This document shows positions 1-9,034 of a stretch of 64,000 bases of DNA, one piece after another. Both the position numbers and the translations under genes were made by a program. The notes beneath the pieces are model-generated. The model saw only the letters and a program-made list of their open reading frames with translations, did not search any database and was not told where the DNA came from. Every line of letters begins with the position of its first letter. The first letter of the stretch is position 1. The DNA is from JAIVJZ01 sp036386515 (GTDB lineage: Bacteria; Acidobacteriota; Blastocatellia; Pyrinomonadales; Pyrinomonadaceae): positions 1 through 64,000 of the forward strand of contig DASVVO010000068.1 of NCBI GenBank assembly GCA_036386515.1, written 5' to 3'.

Positions 1-108
1 GCTGACCCGGCCGCGCACCTTTCTCTTTCGGGTAACGACCGACCCGTCGAGTGCCGCCCATGTTTTCCACTCTCCGAACGAAGACTGGCTACCTGCGCGG
101 GCGGCGGC

Positions 109-114
109 TATAAT
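109..114 (+). promoter_or_regulatory. candidate -10 box upstream of the first glycosyltransferase
   Basis: A perfect TATAAT lies 86 bases before the ATG at 200, in the context GGCTATAATCG. I do not see a good -35 at the right distance, so this is only half a promoter. The first 199 bases otherwise contain nothing I can identify. Confidence 0.35.
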
Positions 115-199
115 CGCCCCGCAAGCAACATCCTGGACAAAACAGATTTCGTGACCCCGCCAATCAACGCCCCGCCGGCGCGGTTAATCGTTCGAGAGC

Positions 200-1387
200 A
201 TGCGTATCGCAATTGACGGGATTCCGCTGGCCGAACCGAAAACCGGCATCGGCCACTACACTTTCGAACTCGCGCGCGGCCTCGCGGCTCTCGCTCCCGA
301 ACACGATTTCGAGTTGGTCGCCCACGTCCCCATCGAGACGGTGGTCGAGGGCGGGTTCGACGCCGCGCCGCTGCCAGCGAACCTGCGCGCCGTCCACGCC
401 CCGGTCAATTCCCTGAGCCGGCGTTGGTGGACGATCGGCCTGCCGCTCTACGTGCAGAGGCACGGCATCACCCTCTTCCACGGCACAAACTACAAAGTGC
501 CGCTCTGGCATCGCTGCCGCACCATCGTCACCATCCACGACCTCTCGCTCCTGCTCCATTCGCACACGCACGAAGAGGAACTCGTGCGCCGCGCGCGCCT
601 GCGCCTGCCCGCCACGGCGCGCATGGCCTCGAAGATCATCACCGACTCGGAGAGCGTGAAACGCGAAATCTGCGAACACCTGCGGATCAAACCGGAGAAG
701 ATCGCCGTGGTGCCGCTCGCGCCGCGCCGCGCCTTCCGCCCCGTCGGCGCGCGCGAGTCGGCGTCGGCTCGGCGTCGGCTCGGCGTCGAAGACGATTTCA
801 TCCTTTTCGTCGGCACGGTCGAGCCGCGCAAGAATTTGCTGACGCTCGTGCGCGCCTTCGAGGAGTTGACGCGTTCGACAAACCTCCGCCCGCAACTCGT
901 GATCGCCGGGAAAAAGGGCTGGCTGACCGAGGAACTATTCGCGCTCGTCGAACTGTCCGGTCTCAGCCAACGCATGCTTTTCACCGGCTACATCTCCGAC
1001 GAAGACCTCGCCGCGCTCTATTCCTCGTGCCGCGTCTGCGTCTACCCGTCGCTTTACGAGGGCTTCGGCCTGCCGCCGCTCGAAGCGATGAGTTGCGGCG
1101 CGCCCGTCATCACGAGCCGCATCCCGGTCATCATGGAGACGGTGGGCGACGCCGCGCGCCTCGTCGAACCGACGGACGTGCGCGAACTCACGACGGCCAT
1201 CCGCGAATTGTGGGAAAACGAAGCGGAACGGCGGCGTCTCTCCGCGGACGGCGTCGCCCATGCCGCAAACTTCACCTGGGAGCGCACGGCGCGCCTGACG
1301 CTCGACGTTTATCAGGAAGTTTTGCCGGGCGCGGCGGGCGCGGGTGGAGGAGCGGGCGGCGGTGAAGGGCGCGCGACGAACGCTTGA
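200..1387 (+). CDS. GT4-family glycosyltransferase
   Basis: A 395-residue nucleotide-sugar glycosyltransferase of the GT-B fold, family 4, cytoplasmic, likely adding a sugar to a surface-glycan intermediate. Near the N-terminus is the glycine-rich stretch EPKTGIGHYTFELARGL. The C-terminal Rossmann half begins at VGTVEPRKNLLTLVRAF (about residue 205). The EX7E retaining-transferase signature is intact in YEGFGLPPLEAM (about residue 290). The tail is a Gly/Ala-rich low-complexity stretch. The ATG at 200 gives the family's usual length. It opens a glycan gene island that continues to about 22.9 kb. The donor sugar cannot be read from sequence. Confidence 0.9.
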   Translation: MRIAIDGIPLAEPKTGIGHYTFELARGLAALAPEHDFELVAHVPIETVVEGGFDAAPLPANLRAVHAPVNSLSRRWWTIGLPLYVQRHGITLFHGTNYKVPLWHRCRTIVTIHDLSLLLHSHTHEEELVRRARLRLPATARMASKIITDSESVKREICEHLRIKPEKIAVVPLAPRRAFRPVGARESASARRRLGVEDDFILFVGTVEPRKNLLTLVRAFEELTRSTNLRPQLVIAGKKGWLTEELFALVELSGLSQRMLFTGYISDEDLAALYSSCRVCVYPSLYEGFGLPPLEAMSCGAPVITSRIPVIMETVGDAARLVEPTDVRELTTAIRELWENEAERRRLSADGVAHAANFTWERTARLTLDVYQEVLPGAAGAGGGAGGGEGRATNA

Positions 1388-1449
1388 AAGCGAACGGGGA
1401 GCGGGGTTTGAGTCGAATGAAACCGGGCGGGCGTGTGCCGGGAACGAAA

Positions 1450-1479
1450 AAGGCCGACCCCGTTTGAGAGGTCGGCCTT
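1450..1479. terminator. intrinsic terminator between convergent genes
   Basis: Perfect 10-bp stem AAGGCCGACC / GGTCGGCCTT with a 10-base loop. On the minus strand it is followed by TTTTTCGTT, a classical terminator for the gene at 1508-2389. It may also stop readthrough from the plus-strand glycosyltransferase ending at 1387. Confidence 0.75.
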
Positions 1480-1507
1480 GAAGTTGTGCGCGCGTTGCGC
1501 CGCTTTT

Positions 1508-2389
1508 TTAGTGGCGGTTGCGGTATTCGGCGGAGTAGACGAAGCCCCAGACCATCGTTTTGTAATCGCCGGGGTTGGCGCGCAGGTAAGTGAGCCAGTT
1601 GTTGTAGCCTTCCTCTTCCGGCGCGCGCCGCAGGTAGCCATAATATTGCATCGCGACGTAGGCCGGGTCGAACTCCTTCGCTTCGAGTTCCGCGCTCTCG
1701 ACGATCTTTCTCAAGACCGACGCGCGCGTCTCCGAGCCGTTCGTGAGACCGGCGATGAGTTGATCCTTGTTCGCCACCGTGATGCCCGCCGTCGTGAGCA
1801 GTTTGTTGACGTATTCGGAGGCGGTCAGGCTCGCGGGGTAAGCCGCCGCGAAGTCGCCGCGCGAAGGCCACGCGGCCGCGAAGGCGTCGCGCTTGGCGAA
1901 GACTTCGGCCGAGGTCTGCCCGGTCACGCTGCGCATGCCGGCGACGATCTCGGGGTAGGTCGGCAGGCGGCCGAGGCTGGCCTTGTAGAAGCGGTAGACG
2001 AAGTAGCCTTTGTAGCGAAACTCCTGCGACTCGAAGAAACTCTTCGAGACGAGCACGCGCTTGCCGTTGACGCCGCCGAGGCAGTTCTGATCGCCGTTGC
2101 AGCTATCGAGCACCTTCATCCAATCGCTGAAACCCTGGGCTTCGGGGAAGCGGCTGAGGAAGTCTATGTACTGCTGCTGGACGAAAAAGTCGCTGTCGTC
2201 AATCGTGATGCGGGTGTTGGTGCCCGGCCGCAGGCGGACGGGTTTGACCTTCACGTCGCCGTAGAACAACTCGGACGGCAGCGACGGGTCTTCGGTGACG
2301 ACTCTGAGCGTCGGCGCGCTCTGTCCCTGCGCGACGGCAAAGGACGCGCAGAGGGTGGTTAAAAATAAGGCAACGACGAATTTACGCAT
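1508..2389 (-). CDS. secreted DUF4214 domain protein
   Basis: 293 residues with a clear Sec signal peptide (MRKFVVALFLTTLCASFAVA, then QGQ). The mature part contains DUF4214-type motifs: FVYRFYKASLGRLPTY at mid-protein and a C-terminal block with YYGYLRRAPEEEGYNNW and VYSAEYRNR, which looks like a second copy of the repeat. DUF4214 proteins occur with S-layer, exopolysaccharide or surface systems; the domain has no settled biochemical role. It is convergent with the GT4 gene and divergent from the giant YfhO protein. A TTGACA-type promoter lies upstream at 2530-2559. A second DUF4214 protein occurs at 17031-18434, which supports a glycan-surface role. Confidence 0.85.
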   Translation of the reverse strand: MRKFVVALFLTTLCASFAVAQGQSAPTLRVVTEDPSLPSELFYGDVKVKPVRLRPGTNTRITIDDSDFFVQQQYIDFLSRFPEAQGFSDWMKVLDSCNGDQNCLGGVNGKRVLVSKSFFESQEFRYKGYFVYRFYKASLGRLPTYPEIVAGMRSVTGQTSAEVFAKRDAFAAAWPSRGDFAAAYPASLTASEYVNKLLTTAGITVANKDQLIAGLTNGSETRASVLRKIVESAELEAKEFDPAYVAMQYYGYLRRAPEEEGYNNWLTYLRANPGDYKTMVWGFVYSAEYRNRH

Positions 2390-2529
2390 GTGTGTTACTC
2401 CCGGTACTCAGTAGACGGTGGGACTATTTTTCTGTAGCTTAGGAAATCCTTGGGAGAGCCGGGGCTACTCGAATCGCTCTGTTGCGCCTGCCCGTCGTGG
2501 TCGCTCGCAGGGGCAGCCCAACAACTGTT

Positions 2530-2559
2530 ATCGTAGCTTGCCCTTCGAGAGTTTGTCAA
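2530..2559 (-). promoter_or_regulatory. sigma70-type promoter for the DUF4214 gene
   Basis: Reading the minus strand: a perfect TTGACA (2554-2559), an 18-base spacer and TACGAT (2530-2535). It predicts a 5' UTR of roughly 130 bases before the ATG at 2389. The rest of the 286-base divergent gap 2390-2675 shows nothing else I can name. Confidence 0.5.
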
Positions 2560-2675
2560 CGATGTTGACCCCGCACGCCGAGGAGACGGCGGCGCGTTTT
2601 GTTGAGACGAAAAATAAGTTTGCGAGGCCGCCCGGCGGGCGTCCGCAGAAACAGTTCTCGCGGGCACGTTGAGAG

Positions 2676-5600
2676 ATGCCGTGCGGCGGGCAGGGCGTTG
2701 CCCCGGAAGGCGCGCGGCCGGACGAAAAGATTCCGACGGATGGGAAACACTCTGTGCAGATAATCGAGAGCCTGTGGGCGCGCCTCCAGCGGCGGCTCCG
2801 GCGGGGCGGCGGCGACGCGGCCACCCTGGCTACCATCGCCGCCTTCTTCGCGCTGATGTTCGCGCCGGAAATTTTCGGCGGGAAGTTCGTGCTGGCGGGC
2901 GACCCTCTCTACTATACCTACCCGCTGCGCACGATCGGGTGGGAGATGATCCGCGCGGGGCAGTTGCCCTTGTGGACGCCGCACGTTTTATCCGGCTACC
3001 CGCTCCTGTCCATGGCGCAACTCGCCTTCGCCTACCCGCTCACCTGGGGACATCTCTTCCTGCCGGGACATTGGGCTGAACAGGTCTACGTGCTCGCGCC
3101 CTTCCTGCTCTCGCCCATGTTCACCTACGCTTACGCGCGCGAACTGGGACGCAGCCGCACGGCCGCCCTCCTTGCCGGTCTCTCGTTCGGCTACGGCGGC
3201 ATGATGTGCAGCGCCATCGCCTATAACGGCGCGTTGACCAACAGCCTGATGTGGCTGCCGCTCCTGCTGATCCCGATTGACCGCGCCGCGCGCCGCAACG
3301 GGCGATTCGTCCCGCTTCTCGTCGCCGCCACGGCCGCCTATGCGATGTCGGTTTTGAACGGGCACGGGCAGAGCATGCTCTACACGGGTCTGCTGGCCGC
3401 CGCTTACGGGCTGTGCCTGTCGCTCTTTCCGCCGGACAGGAGCGCGCCCGCCGAGACCGGCCGGACGGGCGCGCGGCGCATCGCGGCAAACTTCGATTGG
3501 AGCCGTTGGCGTCCGCTGTGCGTCGCCCTCGGCGCGCTCGTCATGTCGGCGGGGATCGCGGCCTTTCAGATTCTGGAGACGCTGCGAGCCGCCCGCCGCA
3601 GCGTCCGCAGCGTGCTCACCTACGAAGCCCTGAGCGCAGGCTCGTTCACCTTGACCGGCGCGCTCGCCTCGGCCATCGCGCCGCTCTATCATTTCACCGA
3701 CGTGACGGCCTACATGCCGCCGCTCGTCCTGCTGCTCGCCGTCCTGACCGCCGGAGCCGCGCTGCTGCGACGCAGGACGACCGAGCCGCGCCTCTATTTC
3801 TGGCTCGGCGTGGCCGTCGTCGCGTGGTTCCTGATGCTCGGCAGCAATACGCCCCTGCACCACGTCGTCTATTACACGCCCTTATTGAACAAATTTCGCG
3901 TGCCCTCGCGGCACACCTTTGAATGGACGTTCGCGCTCGCCATCCTCGCGGCCTACGGCTGGGACGCTCTCGACGGCTGGCTGGGGAAACCGCGCCCGCG
4001 TGTGCATGGGCGGCGCGCCGTCGAGTTGGCCGTGATCGCGCTGCTGTTCGCCGTCGGCGTCACGCTCGGCTTTTACTGGTGGACGGCGGCGCAGGCCAAG
4101 CCGCAGATCGGAACCATCTATTACACCTCTCTGCCGGAGTCCGCGTTTCTGTGGTGGAAGGCGGCCTTCACTGCCTGCGTGTTCCTGCTCATCTGGCGAA
4201 GCTGGCGTCTCGCGGCCGGGCGGCTGCGCACGGGATTCCTGATGGCGGCCATCGCGCTCGCCTGTTTTGTCGAACCCGCGATCGGCTTCTCGCGCTGGAT
4301 CGGCGAGTTGCTGCTCACGTCCGAGCGGTTCAGCGTGGTGTCGCCGACGACGCGCTTTTTGCAGAAACACCCGCCGGAGCAAAACCGCGTCTACACGCGC
4401 GTGCAGCTCTACACGGAAGAGTTCACGCTCGCGCCGCGGATTGACGGCACGAATTTAAGCGCGATTCACGGTCTCCAGAACGTCGCGGGCTACGAGCCGC
4501 TGATCCTTGAGCGTTACAGTCGCGCGCTCGGCGGGGTGAGCATGGACGCCGTCACGCCCCGCGCGGGGTTCGCGGGCAACAGCGACCTGTTTCAACCGCG
4601 CTCGCGCGTCCTCGACCTGCTCAACACCACGCACGTCGTCTCTTTCTCAAGCCTCGCCACGGTCGAGGAGCCGATGACGTACCGGGAAGGCATCGCCTTC
4701 GCGCCGTCCGACATGCAAACCACGCTCCCGCCGGGCGGCTCTCTCACCCTGGCGGGCGGCGCGGCCGAGAGCGATTCGCTCGCCCTCGTCACGAGCCTCT
4801 CCAATTCGATTGAGGTGCGGCAGGAAACGCCCGTCGCCAGGGTGCGCGTGCATTTGTCCGGCGGGAGCGTGGTGGAGCGCGACCTGCGCGCCGGGTTAGA
4901 CACGGCCGAGTGGGCGCACGAACGGGCGGACGTGCGCTCCATCATTCAACACACGCTCGCGCCCATCTTCGAGGCGCACCGGGGCGACGAGAACGATAGC
5001 TTCAAATCGCATCGTTACCTCGCGCTCATCCCGCTCGGCACGCGCGGGCGCGTCGAAAAGATCGAGATCAAGAGTTTGACCGAAGGCGCGTCGCTCGCCG
5101 TGTGGAAGGCGACGCTCTACGACTCGGCCGACAAGAGTGCGATGCCGCTCTCGCCCGCGGCGTCGGAAGGCTGGGAGACCGTCTATCTCGAAGACAATAC
5201 GCTCATCCTGCGGAACCGGCGCGCGCTGCCGCGTGCGTGGCTCGTGACGCAGGCCGAAGCGGTGGACGGCGAAGAAGCCCTGCGGCGCATTCGCGGCGAG
5301 AGCGCCACCGGGTTCGACCCGCGCCGCACCGCGCTGTTGGAAGTTGCGCCCACAGAGTTGCCCGCGCTCGGGGGCGGAGAGCTGGCGGCCGGGAGCGGGG
5401 CGCGCATCACGACCTATGAAGCCAATCGGCTGGTGGTCGAAACGCAGGCCGATCAGGCGACGGTATTGGTCGTCAGCGAGAACATTTATCCGGGATGGGA
5501 AGTGACGGTGGACGGCGCGCGGGCGCGCATCGAGACGACGAATTACCTGTTGCGCGGGGTGGCGTTGGGAGCGGGGGCGCACCGTGTGGAGATGCGCTAC

Positions 5601-8078
5601 ACGGCTCCGGCCGCGCGCAACGGCCTCTTCATCTCCGCTTTCACGCTCCTCCTGTTGTGCGCCCTCACGATCTACGAGCGGAGCACGAGACAGAGGCGAG
5701 AACTCAAAGCCGCCGCGAGACGTGAAGCGGCGCGCCAACAAGCTATCGAGACGACTTCTGCGAAGCCTCCTACCGCGGACGCCGTCGGCACGACGGACGC
5801 TGTCAGCACGACGGACGCTGCCAGCACGGCCGACGCCGATGAAGGCATGTCTGACGCCGTCGGCACGAATGACGCAGCGGAGATGGGTGACGCAGCGGGG
5901 ACGAGCGAGGCAGCGGGAACGAGCGACGCGGCGGGAACGAGCGACGCGGCGGGCGCGGACGACGAGGCTGGCGGTAGTTTCCGCCGACTTCTTCTCTCAA
6001 TTGAGCGGCGACCCGTCTTGCGTGAGGGCGCGATCTTTCTCGTCTTCATCGCGCTCGCGGCGTTGATGACGTGGCCTTGGCTGCGTCATCCCCTGGATAC
6101 CGTCTCCGACCTCGGCGACCCCTACAACATCGCTTACACCCTCTGGTGGGATTATCATCAGACCTTCCGCGACCCGCGCCACCTCTTCGACGCCACCATC
6201 TTCTATCCATACCGCGACACGCTCGCCTTCTCCGAACACGACTACGGCATCGCGCTCCTGTTCTTCCCCCTATTCGCGCTCGGCGTGCGCCCGCTGACCG
6301 TGCATAGCCTCGCCACCTTCATGGCTTTCGTCCTGTCGGGCTATGGCGCGTTTCGCCTGGCGCGCACGCTCACCGCCTCTTACGGCGCGGCGTGGGTGGC
6401 GGGCGTGATCTTCGCCTTCATCCCCTATCGCTTTCAACGTCTGCCGCACCTCCACTATATCTTCGCCGGGTGGATTCCGCTGCTGCTTGAGGCGTTGGTT
6501 CTCTTCGCGCGCGAGCGAAGTTGGCGGCGCGCCTCCTGGCTCGGCGTCGCGTTTTTGATGAACGCCTTAACGTGCATCACCTGGTTGATCCTGACGCTCA
6601 TCCCGCTCGGATTGTCGGCCGCGTTTCTGGCCTTCTGGTATGGGGGCTGGCGTCGCCGCTCCTTCTGGCTGCGCGGCGCGGTCGCCCTCGGCGCGGCCTC
6701 GCTCGCGTTGCTGCCGTTCCTGCTGCCCTACCGGCGCGTGGCCACCTTCTATCAATTCGTGCGCGAAGCCGGCGAGGTCACGCTGTATTCGGCGACCGCT
6801 TCGAACTGGCTGGCGGCCAGTCCGCGCCTCAAGGTCTGGAAGGGGCTGGGCGGGCTGGCCGCCACCGAAGAACTATCGCTGTTTCCCGGCCTCTTGCCGC
6901 CCCTGCTCGCATTCGCCGCCCTCGTCCTGTTCAATTGGCGAACCACCGGCGGCGACCGGCGCGACGAACCGGCCGACGCGCGCAACTACCCGCCGCCCGA
7001 ACGCCGCGCCTGGTTCACACGCTTGGCCGTTCCTTTCAAACTCCGGCCGCTCTTTCTGCTCGACGCGTTCGCCGTCGGCGCGGGCATCGTCGCGCTGTTG
7101 ATCTCCGGCTACGGCACGATTGACTTCAGGATTTTCAGTCTCCACCTGGTGACGGCGACGCGCCCGGCGACCGCGTTCACGGCCTGTCTCATAGCGGTGG
7201 CGGTGCGCGCCGCGATCACCTTCCGGCCGCTCGTCCTGCGCCGGGTGGCCGCGATGAGTCTTAAGGCGCGGGAAGGCGACGGGGCGCGAAGCGTCGAGAC
7301 GTTTGCGGTCGGCGCGATCTGGTTGTGCATCGGGTTCGTCGGCTCTCTCGGCATGCACGCCTTCTTTCACAGGTTTCTCTTCGAGCACTTCGAGGTCTTC
7401 AAAAGCCAACGCATCCCCGCCCGCTGGTCGATGATCTGTTACGTGGGGCTAGCCCTCCTCGCCGGACTCGGCGCGCGTGCGCTCGCCGCGCGTCTCGCCG
7501 CCGGGACACGCCGACCCGCGCGCCGCCGCGCTCTAGTGTGCGCGCTCATCGTCCTCGCGCTCTTGTTCGAACTGCGCGTTGCGCCGCTCGTCGTCATGCG
7601 CGGGGAGGCTTATCCCGACGAACTCACCCTGCGCCTGAAGGAGACGCCGATGCACGGCGGCCTCGTCGAACTTCCAGCGACGGCGATGGCGATCTTCGAA
7701 CACATGATCCGCGCCGCCGATCACGAAAAGCCGATCGTCACGGCCGCATCGAGTTTTCTGCCGCCGATCATGCGGCGCATCGAGTCGCTGTCGCAGCAAC
7801 GCCCGGTTCCCGTCGAGTTGCTCGATCTCATCGAGTCTGCGCCCGCTTCCTATCTCGTCATCCACTACGCTTACATGTCGCCCGCAGAGATCGCCGCCAC
7901 CGACCCGCTGCTCCGCCAGGGACTCGACACGGGACGCCTGCGCTTCATCCGCAGCTACCATGACCGCGGCCGCAAAGACCTCTACGCCGTCACCAAAACA
8001 GAACCCGCCGCCCACAGCGAATCGCACGCGCCGCCCGAACTCGTCGCCCCCGTCGCCAAAGGCGAGGACGCAAAGTAG
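2676..8078 (+). CDS. giant YfhO-type membrane protein fused to a second GT-C-like module
   Basis: About 1800 residues. The N-terminal part (about 50-1000) is a YfhO-family protein: an EIFGGKFVLAGDPLYYTYPL first loop, many membrane spans, HVVYYTPLLNKFRVPSRH, a large extracytoplasmic domain, and a closing block with NIYPGWEVTVDG and a final span. After an Asp/Ala-rich tandem-repeat linker (about 1035-1095), a second polytopic module starts at MTWPWLRHPLDTVSDLGDPY and continues to the end; its LGDPYNIAYTLWWD loop suits a GT-C glycosyltransferase using a lipid-linked donor. YfhO relatives are implicated in glycosylating cell-surface polymers. The ATG at 2676 is the most 5' choice; a GTG at 2754 would shorten the N-terminus by 26 residues. 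Substrate unknown. Confidence 0.8.
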   Translation: MPCGGQGVAPEGARPDEKIPTDGKHSVQIIESLWARLQRRLRRGGGDAATLATIAAFFALMFAPEIFGGKFVLAGDPLYYTYPLRTIGWEMIRAGQLPLWTPHVLSGYPLLSMAQLAFAYPLTWGHLFLPGHWAEQVYVLAPFLLSPMFTYAYARELGRSRTAALLAGLSFGYGGMMCSAIAYNGALTNSLMWLPLLLIPIDRAARRNGRFVPLLVAATAAYAMSVLNGHGQSMLYTGLLAAAYGLCLSLFPPDRSAPAETGRTGARRIAANFDWSRWRPLCVALGALVMSAGIAAFQILETLRAARRSVRSVLTYEALSAGSFTLTGALASAIAPLYHFTDVTAYMPPLVLLLAVLTAGAALLRRRTTEPRLYFWLGVAVVAWFLMLGSNTPLHHVVYYTPLLNKFRVPSRHTFEWTFALAILAAYGWDALDGWLGKPRPRVHGRRAVELAVIALLFAVGVTLGFYWWTAAQAKPQIGTIYYTSLPESAFLWWKAAFTACVFLLIWRSWRLAAGRLRTGFLMAAIALACFVEPAIGFSRWIGELLLTSERFSVVSPTTRFLQKHPPEQNRVYTRVQLYTEEFTLAPRIDGTNLSAIHGLQNVAGYEPLILERYSRALGGVSMDAVTPRAGFAGNSDLFQPRSRVLDLLNTTHVVSFSSLATVEEPMTYREGIAFAPSDMQTTLPPGGSLTLAGGAAESDSLALVTSLSNSIEVRQETPVARVRVHLSGGSVVERDLRAGLDTAEWAHERADVRSIIQHTLAPIFEAHRGDENDSFKSHRYLALIPLGTRGRVEKIEIKSLTEGASLAVWKATLYDSADKSAMPLSPAASEGWETVYLEDNTLILRNRRALPRAWLVTQAEAVDGEEALRRIRGESATGFDPRRTALLEVAPTELPALGGGELAAGSGARITTYEANRLVVETQADQATVLVVSENIYPGWEVTVDGARARIETTNYLLRGVALGAGAHRVEMRYTAPAARNGLFISAFTLLLLCALTIYERSTRQRRELKAAARREAARQQAIETTSAKPPTADAVGTTDAVSTTDAASTADADEGMSDAVGTNDAAEMGDAAGTSEAAGTSDAAGTSDAAGADDEAGGSFRRLLLSIERRPVLREGAIFLVFIALAALMTWPWLRHPLDTVSDLGDPYNIAYTLWWDYHQTFRDPRHLFDATIFYPYRDTLAFSEHDYGIALLFFPLFALGVRPLTVHSLATFMAFVLSGYGAFRLARTLTASYGAAWVAGVIFAFIPYRFQRLPHLHYIFAGWIPLLLEALVLFARERSWRRASWLGVAFLMNALTCITWLILTLIPLGLSAAFLAFWYGGWRRRSFWLRGAVALGAASLALLPFLLPYRRVATFYQFVREAGEVTLYSATASNWLAASPRLKVWKGLGGLAATEELSLFPGLLPPLLAFAALVLFNWRTTGGDRRDEPADARNYPPPERRAWFTRLAVPFKLRPLFLLDAFAVGAGIVALLISGYGTIDFRIFSLHLVTATRPATAFTACLIAVAVRAAITFRPLVLRRVAAMSLKAREGDGARSVETFAVGAIWLCIGFVGSLGMHAFFHRFLFEHFEVFKSQRIPARWSMICYVGLALLAGLGARALAARLAAGTRRPARRRALVCALIVLALLFELRVAPLVVMRGEAYPDELTLRLKETPMHGGLVELPATAMAIFEHMIRAADHEKPIVTAASSFLPPIMRRIESLSQQRPVPVELLDLIESAPASYLVIHYAYMSPAEIAATDPLLRQGLDTGRLRFIRSYHDRGRKDLYAVTKTEPAAHSESHAPPELVAPVAKGEDAK
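5778..5960 (+). repeat. in-frame 18-bp minisatellite (hexapeptide DAAGTS-like)
   Basis: About ten degenerate 18-base units, each beginning GAC GCN, encode hexapeptides such as DAVGTT, DAVSTT, DAASTA, DAVGTN, DAAEMG, DAAGTS and DAAGAD. One unit is expanded by a codon (DADEGMS). The array is the flexible linker between the two membrane modules of the 2676-8078 protein. Confidence 0.9.
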
Positions 8079-8081
8079 GTC

Positions 8082-8101
8082 AATAATATAGTTGGCTCAC
8101 C
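8082..8101 (+). repeat. left terminal inverted repeat of the cassette-like unit
   Basis: Twenty bases, 18 of which match the reverse complement of 8961-8980; the core ATATAGTTG is AT-rich in a GC-rich background. It begins 4 bases after the stop of the giant YfhO gene. I see no target-site duplication outside it. Confidence 0.65.
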
Positions 8102-8149
8102 CTTTGCTTTTGAAGGCTGCGCTATTCGCGGTCGGGTGCATGCCGGGCG

Positions 8150-8734
8150 TTAGATGCGTTCAGGATTGACAGCTTTAACCATTGCTTTCTTTGACTCCCC
8201 GGCAAATCGCTTCTGTAGCAAGCGGCTCACCGGATAGCCCGCTCGCGCTAACATGTGCCTTGGCTTTGAGAAGGCATACAAATCATACCAAACCTGTCCT
8301 TTGGCAGGATGATATTCAACCGTGAACCTTTCTTCCCCGCGCTCGGCATGCTCGGGTAATGTGCCATAAGCGAAGCCATACCTCTCGATTTCGCCATTTT
8401 CTTCCATTACATAGACGACCCGACAGGCATTCAAAGACCAGAACCCTAAATGTCGAACAAGAATACCAACCGTTGCGCCTTCTACGATTGGCGTATCCGA
8501 CCAGCACAACTTGAGCCATGCAAAATCAAACATCTTCCAACCTTTCACGGCTTCGATTGCTTTCAGATATGTCTCGTATCCTTCGCCCAGCAAAATCCGA
8601 TTGTGGTCAACATTGTATCCACTCGGCGCGACGTGGCGAGAAGCGCCAACTTCAGGATAGGAGAACGGTTTATCCTTCTGCTGCACGACAAATCTGCCAA
8701 CAAATGATTCATCCGGCTTGTTCAGTAATAACAT
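8150..8734 (-). CDS. DUF1990 family protein
   Basis: 194 residues. The family pattern is clear: KPFSYPEVGASR near the N-terminus, GILVRHLGFWSLNACRVVYV in the centre, YGFAYGTLPEHAERGEERF, then VWYDLYAFSKPRHMLARAGY and LLQKRFAGESKKAM at the end. DUF1990 (UPF0548) proteins are soluble, single-domain and of unknown function. I chose the ATG at 8734 because family members begin with a short M..xKP segment; an ATG at 8755, inside the GTTAGAT box, would add seven residues. It is the only gene in the cassette-like unit, and its base composition differs from its neighbours, which suggests transfer. Confidence 0.85.
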   Translation of the reverse strand: MLLLNKPDESFVGRFVVQQKDKPFSYPEVGASRHVAPSGYNVDHNRILLGEGYETYLKAIEAVKGWKMFDFAWLKLCWSDTPIVEGATVGILVRHLGFWSLNACRVVYVMEENGEIERYGFAYGTLPEHAERGEERFTVEYHPAKGQVWYDLYAFSKPRHMLARAGYPVSRLLQKRFAGESKKAMVKAVNPERI

Positions 8735-8960
8735 TCGGTTACATACCCCCAGCATCTAACGCATATTAGACCGAATGATTCGGCCTAAACGCCGCAGACG
8801 TGTCAAAACCTGCTCTTGGTTTGGCAGGATGCTCCGTTAGCACTCCGCCATTTAACTACACGCCACGCTAGGTTAAGCCGGAAAGAATCCGAACCCCGCC
8901 CCGGCCTGCACTCAAAGGCCACTGCTTGCCGGGTAAAGACCTCTTGTCATATCCGCGTTA

Positions 8961-8980
8961 GGTGAGTCAACTATATTATC
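8961..8980 (-). repeat. right terminal inverted repeat of the cassette-like unit
   Basis: Pairs with 8082-8101 in inverted orientation (two mismatches). It directly abuts the ACCTAAC box on its inner side. The 225 bases between the gene and this repeat contain only attC-like palindromes, including TTAGACCGAA/TTCGGCCTAA at 8766-8788, and no reading frame I can support. Confidence 0.65.
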
Positions 8981-9034
8981 GCCCTAATCAGGATTTCGGG
9001 CGGGCGCGCGACGACGAGGAGAGCATCCGCGTCC

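Larger units (their letters stand above)
8082..8980 (-). mobile_element. cassette-like insertion carrying a DUF1990 gene
   Basis: A 0.9 kb unit between two convergent YfhO genes, bounded by imperfect 20-bp inverted repeats (8082-8101 and 8961-8980, 18 of 20 matching). It is visibly more AT-rich than its flanks. Reading the minus strand, a GTTAGAT box (fits the integron GTTRRRY core) lies just before the gene start, and the stop codon sits inside ATCTAAC (fits RYYYAAC), followed by a GGCATGCACCCGACCGCG stretch reminiscent of attC arms. Another RYYYAAC (ACCTAAC) lies at the far end and a 23-base near-palindrome at 8766-8788. No integrase or transposase is present. It may be a gene cassette, a MITE that picked up a gene, or a degenerate mixture. 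Confidence 0.5.

Noticed and set aside
1..199. Gene fragment at the left edge
   Set aside because: No reading frame in the first 199 bases shows a recognisable domain; only a candidate -10 box is seen.
8756..8966. tRNA gene in the cassette-like unit
   Set aside because: Several stems can be drawn but no cloverleaf with GTTCGANTC-type T arm and anticodon appears.
8082..8980. Ordinary insertion sequence
   Set aside because: No transposase frame exists and no target-site duplication is visible outside the inverted repeats.
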